In this document: in pieces, positions 8,879 to 18,269 of the stretch
Numbering within the stretch: the first letter of the stretch is position 1
How the letters are laid out: each line of letters begins with the position of its first letter
Assembly: GCF_001709345.1 (NCBI RefSeq)
Contig: NZ_MDTQ01000001.1
Coordinates: 3,889,953 to 3,953,952 of the forward strand
Direction of reading: 5' to 3'
Length of the DNA: 64,000 nt
Source: Terasakiispira papahanaumokuakeensis
GTDB taxonomy: Bacteria; Pseudomonadota; Gammaproteobacteria; Pseudomonadales; Halomonadaceae
Program-made: the position numbers and the translations under genes
Notes under the pieces: model-generated
Database searches by the model: none
The model's input: only the letters and a program-made list of their open reading frames with translations
What the model was told of the DNA's origin: nothing

Positions 8879-9355
8879 ATGGCTGAGTGGGTATCACAAT
8901 GGGTAAGGCGGTGTGCTACCGCACTTTTGTTGGCATCATGGGGCTTTGTCTCTATGTCGACTTATGCCGCGGATGAGCCGATTAAATTGGGGCTCTGGGA
9001 GATTCATGGGCAGCCACAGTTGCTGCTTTATGGTCAGCCACTGCCTCTACCGCAGGGGCCTTGGCGAGTGTGTATCCGCTCACGTGAGCAATTAATTAAT
9101 CACTTGCGCCAGCCTCAGGTATTGAATGGTCGGGCACAGTGTCAAAGTCAGGTGGTCGAAAACAAGGGCGGGCATATTGCGGTGCGGATGCAATGCCAAG
9201 GTCAGGTCGGCGCATTGAGTGGGTTAGGTGAGGTGAATTTTTCGGGGGATCAGATGCAAGGTCAGCTGAATATGCAGGGGCATGGCCCCCAACAGTTGGG
9301 GCAACTGACCTTGAATGCTCAAGTTAACGGCCAACGATTGGGCGACTGTCGATAA
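8879..9355 (+). CDS. DUF3617 domain secreted protein (second copy)
   Basis: A 158-residue paralogue of the preceding gene. An N-terminal signal region (ATALLLASWGFVSMSTYAA) precedes KLGLWEIHG, WRVCIRSREQL, AQCQSQVVENKGGHIAVRMQCQG, GDQMQGQLNMQGHG and a final GDCR; the cysteine positions and motif order equal those of copy one while overall identity is moderate. This indicates an old tandem duplication with divergence. The ATG at 8879 was chosen because it leaves a proper signal peptide and sits behind GAAGAAGG. No function is known; shared cell-envelope expression with copy one is inferred. Confidence 0.82.
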   Translation: MAEWVSQWVRRCATALLLASWGFVSMSTYAADEPIKLGLWEIHGQPQLLLYGQPLPLPQGPWRVCIRSREQLINHLRQPQVLNGRAQCQSQVVENKGGHIAVRMQCQGQVGALSGLGEVNFSGDQMQGQLNMQGHGPQQLGQLTLNAQVNGQRLGDCR

Positions 9356-9403
9356 CGGTTAATCATGTTTTAATTGCGATGAGAATACGCTGGGGGCGAA
9401 GCA

Positions 9404-9769
9404 TTAACCGCCGGCGAATTTAACGGTATAGCCCTGCTGTTCCAGTTCGCTTTTTAGCGTCTCGCGATGATCCCCTTGGATCTCGATAGTGCCTGATTTC
9501 AAGGCGCCGCCACTGCCGCAACGTTTTTTCAGGGTTTGTGTCATGGCCTTGAGCTCGGTTTCGGTTAAGGGTAAACCGCTAATGGTGGTGACGCCTTTAC
9601 CTTTGCGGCCCTTGGTTTCTCGTCTGAGCCTGACAATGCCATCTTGCTGGGCGATGCGTGCTTGATCGGCTTCGCTGATCTCCGGTTCTGACGTTTCGTG
9701 GGATGTTGTGTCAGTTGAAATCGGTTGGGCCAGCCCGAGCTGGGCCAACTGATCCTGAAGTGATGCCAT
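9404..9769 (-). CDS. yciH: SUI1/YciH-family translation initiation factor-like protein
   Basis: A 121-residue protein. The C-terminal 75 residues form the SUI1/eIF1-like fold: VRLRRETKGRKGKGVTTISGLPL, KKRCGSGGALKSGTIEIQGDH and a terminal GYTVKFAGG. In bacteria YciH is a non-essential homologue of eIF1 that influences initiation fidelity. The N-terminal 45 residues are acidic and Ser/Thr-rich, probably disordered. The gene converges with the DUF3617 pair, with only 48 bases between the stops. Confidence 0.9.
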   Translation of the reverse strand: MASLQDQLAQLGLAQPISTDTTSHETSEPEISEADQARIAQQDGIVRLRRETKGRKGKGVTTISGLPLTETELKAMTQTLKKRCGSGGALKSGTIEIQGDHRETLKSELEQQGYTVKFAGG

Positions 9770-9890
9770 TGTCGATCCGTTCTCTGTTTTGATTGCTTGT
9801 TACCCTAGCGCAACGTGACGTGTGTCGCCAGCGTTGCCGGCTTTGGGTAGGATAAGCTGATTTTATTTGTGATCATACAAGGACTTTGCA

Positions 9891-10811
9891 ATGAAAGCCC
9901 TGCGCCATTTTGTAACGGGAATGCTCGTTATTTTGCTGCTTTTGCTCAATACCCTGGTGGGGATTGTGCCCATGATGATCATGGCCTTGTTGAAGTTACT
10001 ACCGGCTCCTCCAATGCAGCGCGTGTTGGGGAATGGCATCATGTGGGTGGCTCGGGCTTGGGCCACGGTTGACCAATGGATTTTTGCCGCGTTAACGCCG
10101 ACCCGGTGGGATATTCAAGGGCGTGCCCAATTAAGCCGAGATGAATCTTTATTGGTGATTGCTAATCATCAGTCTTGGGTGGATATTCCGGCCCTGATTG
10201 AAGCGCTGAATAACCAAGTGCCGGACTTTAAGTTTTTCCTGAAGCGTGAGCTGGTTTGGGTGCCGTTCTTAGGCTTGGCATTTTGGGCACTGGACTTTCC
10301 TTTTATGCGCCGCTATTCGAAAAGTGTGTTGCGTAAACATCCTGAGTTGGCTCGCAAGGATTTGGAAACGACTCGTCGGGCTTGTGAAAAATTCCGCCAT
10401 TATCCGGTCAGTGTCATTAACTTTATTGAAGGCACTCGGTTTACACCGGCGAAACATGAGCGTCAGCAGTCTCCTTTTCAGTGCTTGTTACGCCCTAAAA
10501 GTGGCGGGGTGGCTTATGCGCTGGATGCGATGCAAGGACAGATTCGCCACCTGCTTGATGTGACGGTGTTCTATCCAGACGGGGTGCCGAATTTTTGGCA
10601 GCTATTATCGGGTCAGGTCCGGCGTGTGGTGGTGATTTTGGATAAACAGCCCATTCCTGAACATTTGATTAATGGCGACTATCAGGGCGACCCCGCCTAC
10701 CGTTCGGGGTTTCAGCAGTGGTTGAATGAGCGCTGGCGTGCCAAAGATGAACGTTTGGTTCAATGGCGTGAACAGGGGCGTAAAACGGGCTCTGATCATT
10801 CTATTTCCTGA
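9891..10811 (+). CDS. yihG: YihG-like lysophospholipid acyltransferase
   Basis: A 306-residue inner-membrane protein of the PlsC/LPLAT family. An N-terminal membrane segment (MLVILLLLLNTLVGIVPMMIMALL) precedes the catalytic HX4D motif in ANHQSWVDIPAL; block III appears as INFIEGTRFTPAKH. Length and motif spacing match E. coli YihG (about 310 residues), which transfers acyl chains from acyl-ACP to 1-acyl-glycerol-3-phosphate. An AAGGA lies upstream of ATG 9891. It stands alone between a convergent-type gap and a long intergenic region. Confidence 0.85.
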   Translation: MKALRHFVTGMLVILLLLLNTLVGIVPMMIMALLKLLPAPPMQRVLGNGIMWVARAWATVDQWIFAALTPTRWDIQGRAQLSRDESLLVIANHQSWVDIPALIEALNNQVPDFKFFLKRELVWVPFLGLAFWALDFPFMRRYSKSVLRKHPELARKDLETTRRACEKFRHYPVSVINFIEGTRFTPAKHERQQSPFQCLLRPKSGGVAYALDAMQGQIRHLLDVTVFYPDGVPNFWQLLSGQVRRVVVILDKQPIPEHLINGDYQGDPAYRSGFQQWLNERWRAKDERLVQWREQGRKTGSDHSIS

Positions 10812-11322
10812 GTGGTTCTTTCCTTTCTTATCCAAGATTATACCGATCCTGCTATAGTTACTTTCGTACAATCGCCTTTGTACAACTATCTGAGTAGTAT
10901 TGTTCAGTACATTTGTCTGTTTCAGTGCATTTGTCTGTTTCAGTACATTCATCGCTGTACAGAGGCGAGGTTTGCAGGGTTCTATGCCCCGATACGGTTT
11001 TTCTTGTGTGCTGCATCAGCCTTGGCTTGTTTGCGTGTGACGTGGATAAGTTCTGTGCTGAGGCCGCTTGGGGTATGCTAAGTGGGTTGGCATTGTACCC
11101 GTGACTCCTCCGATGCTGAGCTATCACATTGATGACGATTGAGAGGGACATTGATTTGTCGTTGATGCGTTAGGCCTGAAGGTTTCGGTCTCGTTATCGA
11201 CTCTGCAGGTCGCTGTCAGTGCTCGGATCATGTAACGTGAGTCATGTGTACAATGTTAATTGATCATGCAATGTACGATTTTGTCCCTTTTCATTCATCG
11301 ACGTCAGCAAGGAGACACTCCC
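10812..11322. other. Long intergenic region upstream of the BCCT transporter
   Basis: About 510 bases without a gene I can support. It holds a threefold short repeat at 10901-10953 and presumably the osmoregulated promoter of the transporter. Open frames on both strands (around 10812-11151) cover the repeat, have no ribosome site of quality and no family resemblance, and are rejected. No riboswitch-like structure was recognised. Confidence 0.4.
10901..10953. repeat. Three imperfect tandem copies of a 17-18 bp unit
   Basis: The unit TGTTTCAGTACATTTGTC is repeated three times back to back with one to three differences and one single-base indel. It lies between the acyltransferase and BCCT genes and is not inside a supported gene. 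Slipped-strand duplication is the likely origin; a binding role is possible but unproven. Confidence 0.75.
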
Positions 11323-12996
11323 GTGACGCACGAGAATTCGAACGATAAAACACAACAAACACCGCCTGCTTCAGAGGGCATTCCGGCGCCGGAAGGTCCG
11401 GCTAATCTAATCGATACCGATTACGTGATTGGCCAGGACAATATCACGACCAATACCTTTGGGTTTGATGTCGACCTGCATGGTAAGGTCTTCACTATCT
11501 CATCATTAGTGATCCTCGTTTTTGTTATTCTGACTTTGGCCTTACAGACCGAAGTGGGACCTTGGTTTGAAGGGCTGCGTAATTGGTTAACCAGCCATTT
11601 GACCTGGGTCTTTTTGCTGGGGGCCAATGTGTTCGTGGTGCTCAGCCTCGTATTGATTTTTACGCCTTTGGGTAAAGTCCGTATTGGTGGTGCACATGCG
11701 AAACCGGATTACAGCTATATGGGCTGGTTCGCGATGCTCTTTGCTGCCGGTATGGGGATTGGCCTGATGTTTTATGGTGTGTCAGAGCCTTTAACCCACT
11801 TCAGCACCTCCATGGCGGGCACGACTATGGAAAATGGAGTGAGGACGGACTGGGCGCCGCTCGGTGGTGCGGCCGGTGATGAGCAGGGCGCGATTTCCTT
11901 AGGGATGGCGGCTACGATCTTCCATTGGGGCCTACACCCTTGGGGCGCTTATGCCATTGTCGGGCTTGCTTTAGCGCTGTTCTCTTTCAACAAGGGGCTG
12001 CCGCTGACCATGCGCTCGATTTTCTATCCGATTCTGGGTGAGCGTGTTTGGGGCTGGCCGGGCCACCTGATTGATATCCTCGCTGTCTTTGCCACACTGT
12101 TTGGGCTTGCCACATCGCTCGGGCTCGGTGCACAACAGGCGGCAGCGGGTCTGCAATATTTGTTTGATATTCCCCCTTCCAAATTGACCATGGTCATTTT
12201 GATCGTCGGGATTACCGCGGTGGCACTACTCTCGATCCTGGCCGGTGTCGACAAAGGGGTACAACGCCTTTCCCAGATCAATATGGGGCTGGCAGCCTTG
12301 CTGTTGCTCTTTGTGATTGCAGTGGGGCCGACCGTGATGATTCTGACGGGCTTTTTTGAAAATCTCGGTTCTTACTTAAAGTTCTTGCCTGAATTGGCCA
12401 ATCCATTCGGCCGTGATGATGTGAACTTCAGTCAAGGCTGGACAGCCTTTTACTGGGCCTGGTGGATTGCATGGTCGCCGTTTGTCGGCATGTTTATCGC
12501 ACGTGTGAGCCGTGGCCGTACGGTACGTGAATTCCTGATTGCGGTACTGCTTGTGCCCTCTATCGTGTCCGTCTTGTGGATGACTGCTTTTGGTGGCACT
12601 GCGATTGGCCAAGTGATTAATGATGGCTTTACTGGTGTTCAAAATGCAGCGTTAGAGGTCAAGTTGTTCGCCATGTTGGGGCAACTGCCTTTGGCTGAAA
12701 TTACTTCTTTCATCGGTATTGTGCTGGTCATTGTGTTCTTCGTGACGTCGTCGGACTCGGGTTCATTGGTGATCGATTCGATTACCGCTGGCGGTAAGGT
12801 CGATGCGCCGAAAGCACAGCGTATTTTCTGGGCGATTATGGAAGGGGCCATTGCCATTGCATTGTTGCTCGGCGGTGGTCTGGAAGCCTTGCAAGCGATG
12901 GCGGTATCGACGGGCCTACCGTTTACCATCATTCTACTGGTGGGATGTTATTCGATCGTGAAGGGTTTGATGAGTGAGCCTAAAGCGATCAAGTAA
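11323..12996 (+). CDS. BCCT-family compatible-solute transporter (betaine/choline/carnitine type)
   Basis: A 557-residue secondary transporter with about 12 membrane segments. Family signatures seen are GMGIGLMFYGVSEPLTHF (glycine-rich stretch of TM3) and the aromatic motif WTAFYWAWWIAWSPFVG followed by MFIARVSRGRTVREF. It would import glycine betaine or a related trimethylammonium solute with sodium or protons. The GTG at 11323 is preferred over an upstream ATG at 11260 because AAGGAG lies 8 bases before it and the extra 21 residues look non-homologous. The N-terminal tail is long and polar, and the C-terminal tail is short, so osmosensing by an extended C-terminal helix seems unlikely. Substrate is not assignable from sequence. 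Confidence 0.92.
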   Translation: MTHENSNDKTQQTPPASEGIPAPEGPANLIDTDYVIGQDNITTNTFGFDVDLHGKVFTISSLVILVFVILTLALQTEVGPWFEGLRNWLTSHLTWVFLLGANVFVVLSLVLIFTPLGKVRIGGAHAKPDYSYMGWFAMLFAAGMGIGLMFYGVSEPLTHFSTSMAGTTMENGVRTDWAPLGGAAGDEQGAISLGMAATIFHWGLHPWGAYAIVGLALALFSFNKGLPLTMRSIFYPILGERVWGWPGHLIDILAVFATLFGLATSLGLGAQQAAAGLQYLFDIPPSKLTMVILIVGITAVALLSILAGVDKGVQRLSQINMGLAALLLLFVIAVGPTVMILTGFFENLGSYLKFLPELANPFGRDDVNFSQGWTAFYWAWWIAWSPFVGMFIARVSRGRTVREFLIAVLLVPSIVSVLWMTAFGGTAIGQVINDGFTGVQNAALEVKLFAMLGQLPLAEITSFIGIVLVIVFFVTSSDSGSLVIDSITAGGKVDAPKAQRIFWAIMEGAIAIALLLGGGLEALQAMAVSTGLPFTIILLVGCYSIVKGLMSEPKAIK

Positions 12997-13033
12997 GCGG
13001 TCTCATCGAGGTATAAGCGGTCTCATCGAAGTA
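12994..13033. repeat. 20-bp tandem duplication starting at the BCCT stop codon
   Basis: Two adjacent 20-bp copies, TAAGCGGTCTCATCGAGGTA and the same with one G-to-A change. The first copy begins exactly with the TAA stop, so the duplication leaves the protein unchanged. See the findings for similar cases elsewhere in the window. Confidence 0.85.
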
Positions 13034-13063
13034 GACATATGATATGACGATCGCGTGATCAGC

Positions 13064-13089
13064 ATAAAGCGGCCTTCGGGCCGCTTTAT
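13064..13089 (+). terminator. Strong hairpin terminator after the BCCT gene
   Basis: A perfect 11-bp stem (ATAAAGCGGCC with its complement) is closed by the stable TTCG tetraloop, followed by a T-rich stretch. It lies between convergent genes and could act in both directions. Confidence 0.85.
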
Positions 13090-13129
13090 GTGTTTTAAGT
13101 GATGTGTTTTAAGTGATGTGTTTTGAGTC
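13088..13129. repeat. Three tandem copies of a 14-bp unit
   Basis: ATGTGTTTTAAGTG occurs twice exactly and a third time with two changes, directly after the terminator hairpin. The T-run in each unit multiplies the terminator tail. No gene covers it. Confidence 0.75.
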
Positions 13130-13173
13130 GTGCGATGTGTGTTGACTCGTGTGCTGCTACAGCACCGTAGGCG

Positions 13174-13878
13174 TTAACCCCAGAATTCGCTGATTGGGGT
13201 ATCCGGGCTGAAGTGAGTGGCCACTTGGGCTTGAAAGAGCTCAGCTGTGGCCAGCGCGTCGGTCAAGGCGTGATGAGCTTGATAAACCGGTAACCCATAG
13301 CGGTTGCGACTATCATGCAGCCGGATAGACGAGGGCTGGCGCCCGACCAAGCGTGACCATAGTGTGCGCCAGCCACGTCGTTCAAAGCGCGCTTCAATGG
13401 CCATGGTGTCAATCATTGGGCAGCGTAACCCTTCACCGCGACGGTCTTTGATGGCCGAGTCCAGAAAAGGGCGTTCGATATTGGCAAAATGAACCACTGG
13501 GATATGCCCTGTCAGTTGATTCAGTAGCTCATCTAGAATGTCGTTAAAGTCAGGGGCTTCGGCAATTTCCGAATGAGTGATCCGGTGGAAGGTGATGGAT
13601 TTCGATGATAGCGGGCGCGGGGGCCTGAGCACCCAGTAACGGCGTTCGCTAAGACGAATACGGTCAAGCGTAAAGGGCTGGATGCCTACGCTGACAATGG
13701 CATGTCGATGGGAGTCCAGCCCGGTGGTCTCCATATCCAGCGCGACCATGGGGATATCCTGAATCGGCGTGTCAGGTTCAGGACATCCGTGGGCAAAAAA
13801 GTGTTGAAGGGCGCTATCCTGAACCTCGGCGGCTCGGGCAGCATAATATTCAGACCAGGATATTGCGTTTTTTGTCAT
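13174..13878 (-). CDS. DnaQ-like 3'-5' exonuclease (DEDDh superfamily)
   Basis: A 234-residue protein with the exonuclease motifs in order: ExoI in VALDMETTGLD (first Asp and Glu), ExoII in HFANIERPFLD, and ExoIII in HHALTDALATAEL (His and last Asp). It resembles the epsilon-like exonucleases found behind DUF294 signalling genes in marine gammaproteobacteria rather than the replicative epsilon subunit, which lacks the 50-residue N-terminal extension. Its ATG overlaps the stop of the upstream gene by the four bases ATGA, so translation is coupled. A role in nucleotide or RNA turnover with the partner is inferred only from that context. Confidence 0.88.
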   Translation of the reverse strand: MTKNAISWSEYYAARAAEVQDSALQHFFAHGCPEPDTPIQDIPMVALDMETTGLDSHRHAIVSVGIQPFTLDRIRLSERRYWVLRPPRPLSSKSITFHRITHSEIAEAPDFNDILDELLNQLTGHIPVVHFANIERPFLDSAIKDRRGEGLRCPMIDTMAIEARFERRGWRTLWSRLVGRQPSSIRLHDSRNRYGLPVYQAHHALTDALATAELFQAQVATHFSPDTPISEFWG

Positions 13879-15776
13879 CAGCGCCCCGACATGGGATAGC
13901 GGAATTTCAAAAACTTCTGTGCGCTACTGAGCACTTGGAAGGCCTCTTTCAAATTATGGCGTTCAGTATCTGAGACATTTTCTGGCTCAATATTATTATC
14001 AGGTTCACGATCTTCCTGCAGGTCAATGACCTGGTGACGAATACGGACCATTGAAATAAACTCCAGTGCATAACGAATACGATCGCTGATGCCCGGGGCC
14101 AGTAAAGCGGTTTCACTGATGTCATTGAGGCGCTCAAATGAATTCTGGGCGCGCGATCCGCAGGCCAGCGCATGGATGCGAATCAGGTCAATCATCGGTG
14201 CAGTACCACGCCGTTTTAGGTTGATAGAGTTATTATGTTTGCCATCTTTTTCCATCACGAAAGTGCGGAAGAAGCCCAAAGGTGGTGTGCGTAAGAGCGC
14301 GTTACGCGCCATAGCGGCAAGAAATTTGGGGTGTTGTGAGGCTTTGGTGGCCACTAGATCCTGTAACTGTTCAACAAAGTGTTCTTCCCCGTGAACCGCA
14401 TCTAGATCAAAAAAGATAGAACTGTTGAGCAAGCGCTCTGCGTTGGGATGCATGATCCATTCGCTGAAGTAGCGTTTCCAAACACTCAATGGCTGACACC
14501 ATTTAGGGTTGGTCGCCATGATGCCGCCTTTACAGTAAGTGTAGCCACAGATCGCTAAGCCATCACAGACAAACTTGGCCATGGCTCGGAAGTAGTCACC
14601 ATGCTGTTCTGGGTCATAACCATCATCTAGGACTAAGGCGTTGTCCTGATCCGAGAGTACTGTCTGTTCATTTCGTGCCATAGAGCCCATTGCCATAAAG
14701 GCGTAAGGCACCGGCGGTGGGCCCAGCTGTTCTTCGGCCAGTTCTAATAGGCGACGGGTGAAACTGCGGCCAATGGTCGAGAGTGCCTGACCCACCATAT
14801 GAGAGTTGGCGCCTTCGTTCACCATCCGCACGAAGGCGGCTCTGACATCAGCACTGAGATGTCCCAGCCCTTTTACGCTCTGGTGATTGAAGATGTTATT
14901 CACCAGATAAAGGCTACTGTGTGTTTCGTAGCGAATAATGTCCGATAGATGCAGTACGCCAACGGGACGACGGCGTTTTAGAATCGGCAAATGGTGAATA
15001 TTGTTACGTAACATGCTGAGCATGGCTTCATAGACCGAAGCATCGGACTGTAACGTGATGGGTTTTGGGCTAATGACGTCGCCGATACGGGTGTCTGGGG
15101 GGAGTCCTTGGGCCAGAACACGGGTACGAAAATCGCGGTCGGTTAAAATACCAACTAAGCTATGCGAGTGGCCGTTAGCATCGGTGAACACGCGTTCCGG
15201 CAGGTGCTCCGGTCTTTCCAGGACAAGGACGGATGAAACACTTTCCTCACTCATCCGCTGTGCTGCTGTTTGTACGGTTTCGTCCGCCGTGAGCATGACC
15301 GGGCTGCGGGTCAGTAATTTCCTAACCCGCGTGATCATCATGTCATTTTCTTTATGTTGCTGCTCAACAGTGGATTTCAGTCTTGAGCCTTCGGCTTCGA
15401 CAAAGTCGGCAAAACTCTCATCTTCATCGCATAGACGATTGAATACGGCCTCTGGGATGAAATAAATCAGGCTGTCTTCCAGGGCTCGAGCCGGGAAACG
15501 CACCTGATGGCTGCGCAGCAAGCCAAAGTGGCCGAAAATATCCCCTTCACTGAGTCGATTATAGAGATCGCCACCACGGCGATAAATTTCGACGGCACCG
15601 CTGCGGATGTAGCACAGCTCATGAATGGGTGCATTAAGCAGCAGGATATCCGTCCCTGCTTTGAAGTAGCGGATTTCGACTTGTTCCGCTGCGGCATCTA
15701 ATAAATCATCCGAGATACCGTCAAAAGGGGGGAAGCGCCCCATATGATCACGAATTTCCAGCAGCTCGACATCCAC
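13878..15776 (-). CDS. cNMP-binding / CBS / DUF294 nucleotidyltransferase-like signalling protein
   Basis: A 632-residue cytoplasmic protein with four parts. Residues 15-120 form a cyclic-nucleotide-binding fold (GAVEIYRRGGDLYNRLSEGDIFG). Residues 150-285 hold two CBS domains (TADETVQTAAQRMSEESVSSVLVL and ITLQSDASVYEAML). Residues 330-450 are the DUF294 putative nucleotidyltransferase with GSMARNEQTVLSDQDNALV, the GS..R.E..SDxD pattern shared with GlnD. A DUF294 C-terminal helical domain follows. It probably modifies a target protein in response to a nucleotide signal. The start is GTG at 15776, with AAGGAG 8 bases upstream. In related bacteria this pair often follows an acetate symporter, but none is adjacent here. 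Confidence 0.9.
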   Translation of the reverse strand: MDVELLEIRDHMGRFPPFDGISDDLLDAAAEQVEIRYFKAGTDILLLNAPIHELCYIRSGAVEIYRRGGDLYNRLSEGDIFGHFGLLRSHQVRFPARALEDSLIYFIPEAVFNRLCDEDESFADFVEAEGSRLKSTVEQQHKENDMMITRVRKLLTRSPVMLTADETVQTAAQRMSEESVSSVLVLERPEHLPERVFTDANGHSHSLVGILTDRDFRTRVLAQGLPPDTRIGDVISPKPITLQSDASVYEAMLSMLRNNIHHLPILKRRRPVGVLHLSDIIRYETHSSLYLVNNIFNHQSVKGLGHLSADVRAAFVRMVNEGANSHMVGQALSTIGRSFTRRLLELAEEQLGPPPVPYAFMAMGSMARNEQTVLSDQDNALVLDDGYDPEQHGDYFRAMAKFVCDGLAICGYTYCKGGIMATNPKWCQPLSVWKRYFSEWIMHPNAERLLNSSIFFDLDAVHGEEHFVEQLQDLVATKASQHPKFLAAMARNALLRTPPLGFFRTFVMEKDGKHNNSINLKRRGTAPMIDLIRIHALACGSRAQNSFERLNDISETALLAPGISDRIRYALEFISMVRIRHQVIDLQEDREPDNNIEPENVSDTERHNLKEAFQVLSSAQKFLKFRYPMSGR

Positions 15777-16025
15777 GCCGATTCTCCTTAACGAAACGCC
15801 TGATAGATTCGTTGTTCGTCACTGATGTTGATGATCACTGGCTTGAGTCATCGCTGGTTTGAGTGGCCAGTGATCCAGTGCTACTCATAGTGAGGTGATC
15901 GTCATCAAGCCCTTTTGACTAGGCTCTGGCTGGCGTTTACTCACAACGATGGACGTCAGTCTGGCCTTTGGCAGGGATGCTGTAAAGGCTGAGATGTGAT
16001 GGGGTCGCGCGGTGCAGTGATAAAA

Positions 16026-16045
16026 GCGCGGCCTGTAGGCCGCGC
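16026..16045 (-). terminator. Hairpin terminator of the chemoreceptor gene; only feature in the 15777-16093 gap
   Basis: A perfect 9-bp GC-rich stem (GCGCGGCCT with its complement) with a minimal loop; read on the minus strand it is followed by TTTTAT, so it ends transcription of the chemoreceptor gene. The rest of the 317-base gap (15777-16093) holds the start region of the DUF294 gene and nothing else I recognise. Confidence 0.8.
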
Positions 16046-16093
16046 GATGATCAAGCGTTTTGATATTAGGCTTTTTTGACTGCAATGGGCTCC

Positions 16094-18064
16094 TTATTGA
16101 CTCCCGAGCGCCTTGAGCCTTTCGGCGGCGGCGATGGTATTTTGACTCATGGTGCTTAAATGATCGGCATCCTGACCATTGGCTTCGGCCAGGTGATAAA
16201 TACGCTCTGCCATTTGGCTGATGTCTTCCGCCACATTGGATTGTTGTTGCGTCGCGGATGAGATGCTCATGGTGTTATTCCGAATATGGTCAAACGCAGG
16301 CACAATATCGTTGAAAATTTGTTGCGTTTGTTGGGCCTGACCCAGGGACGATTGTGACGCATTGTGGCTTTCTTCAATGGCTTCCACGGCCTGATGAGCC
16401 CCGCTTTGTAGCTTATTGATGATGCCATCAATTTCTGAGGCGGACTCTTGTGTTTTGGATGCCAAAGAACGCACTTCATCAGCCACTACAGCAAACCCAC
16501 GGCCTGCTTCTCCGGCGCGTGCCGCTTCAATCGCCGCATTCAGTGCCAAGAGATTGGTTTGTTCCGAGATCGTTTTAATGACCTCTAGGATCGAGCTGGC
16601 TTGTTGCGCATCGTCTGAGAGCTGGTCGATGACCTGTCGGGCGCTTTGTAGGCGGGCATCTAATTGTTCAATCGCCTGACTATTCTGGTCAACGCTTTGG
16701 CGTCCCTGATCGACTAAGGCTGAAGCTTGTTCGGCGGCTTCTGCGGTGGTGCCGGTGTTGTCAGAGATTTCATTGGCGCTGGCAGACATTTCATTAATCG
16801 CGGCGGCCAGTGTTTCGTTTTCTCCCATCTGTTGTACCGCGCGATCACTCAGTTGTGTACTGAGTTGGCCCAAGCCTTTGGCATCATCACCGAGTGTCGT
16901 GGCTTCGCTCACGATTTGATGAAGAATCGCCGCGAGGTGTTCACCATAATGATTGACCGCTTGTTGAAGCTGACCAATTTCATCCTTGCGCTCAATCACC
17001 AGTTTATCGTCGATATGGCCTTGAGCCAGTTTATTGACTTGGTCGGTGGTGGCATTGAGGCTGGTGATAATGCGGCGGCCAAACAAGATCAGGGCGATTG
17101 CAAAGACCAGTACCAAGGGGGTCATCACGAGAAACAGCCCCTTTGTGATATGATTAACAGCTGCCATTGCGCGCTTATGCGGCAAGATCATCGCGACGGT
17201 CCACCCCTGCTCGGGCATGGTGGTTTTCAGTAGTACTGATTGATCATGGCCGACGACACTGGCAGGAAGTTCCTGGGTGGTTTCGTTACGACTCATCGCC
17301 GTTTTTAAAGGAGCCAACCCTGGGTAGCGTTGGATCGCATCATCAAGCGTTTGCATGTTGAGTGATTCGCTGCGAATGCCGGGGAAAGAGACGATGCGTC
17401 CGGTCTGGTCCAGCACCACGTTGTAGCCTCCGGTGGTCGAATTTCGAGCCTGTAGCATTTTATTCAGACCGGATAGCATGAGGTCGACAGTGGCGACGCC
17501 CCAAAATTGACCGTCTCTTTGCACTGGAACGGTGCAGGTGACCATCGGGGTGCCTGACACAGGGTCTTCATAAGATTCAGACCAGCCGCATTGTCCGGCT
17601 TTCAAGGTTCGTCCCACTTGGTACCAGCTTTCATTGTGGTAGCCCGTGCCCGCCGGATCATTGTAATCATTTAGCAGTTCTAGCTGGCCGCTACTATTGC
17701 GGGCCCAAAAGAAAGAGGCCCTTTCGGTGCCTGGGGAGAAGCGGTTGGGCTCAGGCCAAACCCCGCCCCCTGCGATGGCGGCATTACCAAAGTTATCGAT
17801 CAAGGGAGCCAGTTGTTGTCTCCAGGTCTCACGATTCAGTGGTAAAGAGGCGGCTTGTGACGCAATACTTTGAGTGAGTGCCTCGGCTTCTTTAAGGGCG
17901 ATTTCGATCTGATACGTGGTGCTTTCGATGGTGTCCCGTGAAGCCTGTAATTGATTCTGGTACAACTCAGGCCGGGCAAACATTTGCATCACCAGGACTA
18001 ATACCAGCAATGCGGCGACGACTAGGGTGACCCCTAACCAGAGAATTTTACGATTTAGCGTCAT
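16094..18064 (-). CDS. Methyl-accepting chemotaxis protein with periplasmic dCache sensor
   Basis: A 656-residue membrane chemoreceptor. TM1 is residues 8-28. A periplasmic region of about 270 residues has double-Cache features ([37 protein letters not shown] and [10 protein letters not shown]), typical of amino acid or organic acid sensors. TM2 is near residue 310, then a HAMP domain. The cytoplasmic signalling hairpin has the canonical tip [21 protein letters not shown] followed by [14 protein letters not shown]. No CheR/CheB-binding pentapeptide ends the protein. No che genes are nearby, so this is an orphan receptor. The specific ligand cannot be read from the sequence. Confidence 0.93.
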   Translation of the reverse strand: MTLNRKILWLGVTLVVAALLVLVLVMQMFARPELYQNQLQASRDTIESTTYQIEIALKEAEALTQSIASQAASLPLNRETWRQQLAPLIDNFGNAAIAGGGVWPEPNRFSPGTERASFFWARNSSGQLELLNDYNDPAGTGYHNESWYQVGRTLKAGQCGWSESYEDPVSGTPMVTCTVPVQRDGQFWGVATVDLMLSGLNKMLQARNSTTGGYNVVLDQTGRIVSFPGIRSESLNMQTLDDAIQRYPGLAPLKTAMSRNETTQELPASVVGHDQSVLLKTTMPEQGWTVAMILPHKRAMAAVNHITKGLFLVMTPLVLVFAIALILFGRRIITSLNATTDQVNKLAQGHIDDKLVIERKDEIGQLQQAVNHYGEHLAAILHQIVSEATTLGDDAKGLGQLSTQLSDRAVQQMGENETLAAAINEMSASANEISDNTGTTAEAAEQASALVDQGRQSVDQNSQAIEQLDARLQSARQVIDQLSDDAQQASSILEVIKTISEQTNLLALNAAIEAARAGEAGRGFAVVADEVRSLASKTQESASEIDGIINKLQSGAHQAVEAIEESHNASQSSLGQAQQTQQIFNDIVPAFDHIRNNTMSISSATQQQSNVAEDISQMAERIYHLAEANGQDADHLSTMSQNTIAAAERLKALGSQ

Positions 18065-18269
18065 AAATCTGACCTCTCATGGCAATGACTTCCTTATCGC
18101 TGAGTCTGTGTGACGTTGTGTGAATGCTGGTTATGCAATATTTATGCATGATTGTGTGGCAGCTGGGTTAACACAGGTTTTCAGACGATGTCCGTGTTGT
18201 TGATATCTCGCTAATGTACCGCATGGGAGTCCGGCGGTGTAAGCCCCCAAAGTTTTGAGATTAACCTCT

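Noticed and set aside
10812-11151. Open frames on both strands across the triple repeat
   Set aside because: No good ribosome sites, no similarity to known families, and they exist mainly because of the repeat.
11260-11322. Longer start (ATG 11260) for the BCCT transporter
   Set aside because: The added 21 residues look unrelated to the family and an AAGGAG site places the start at GTG 11323.
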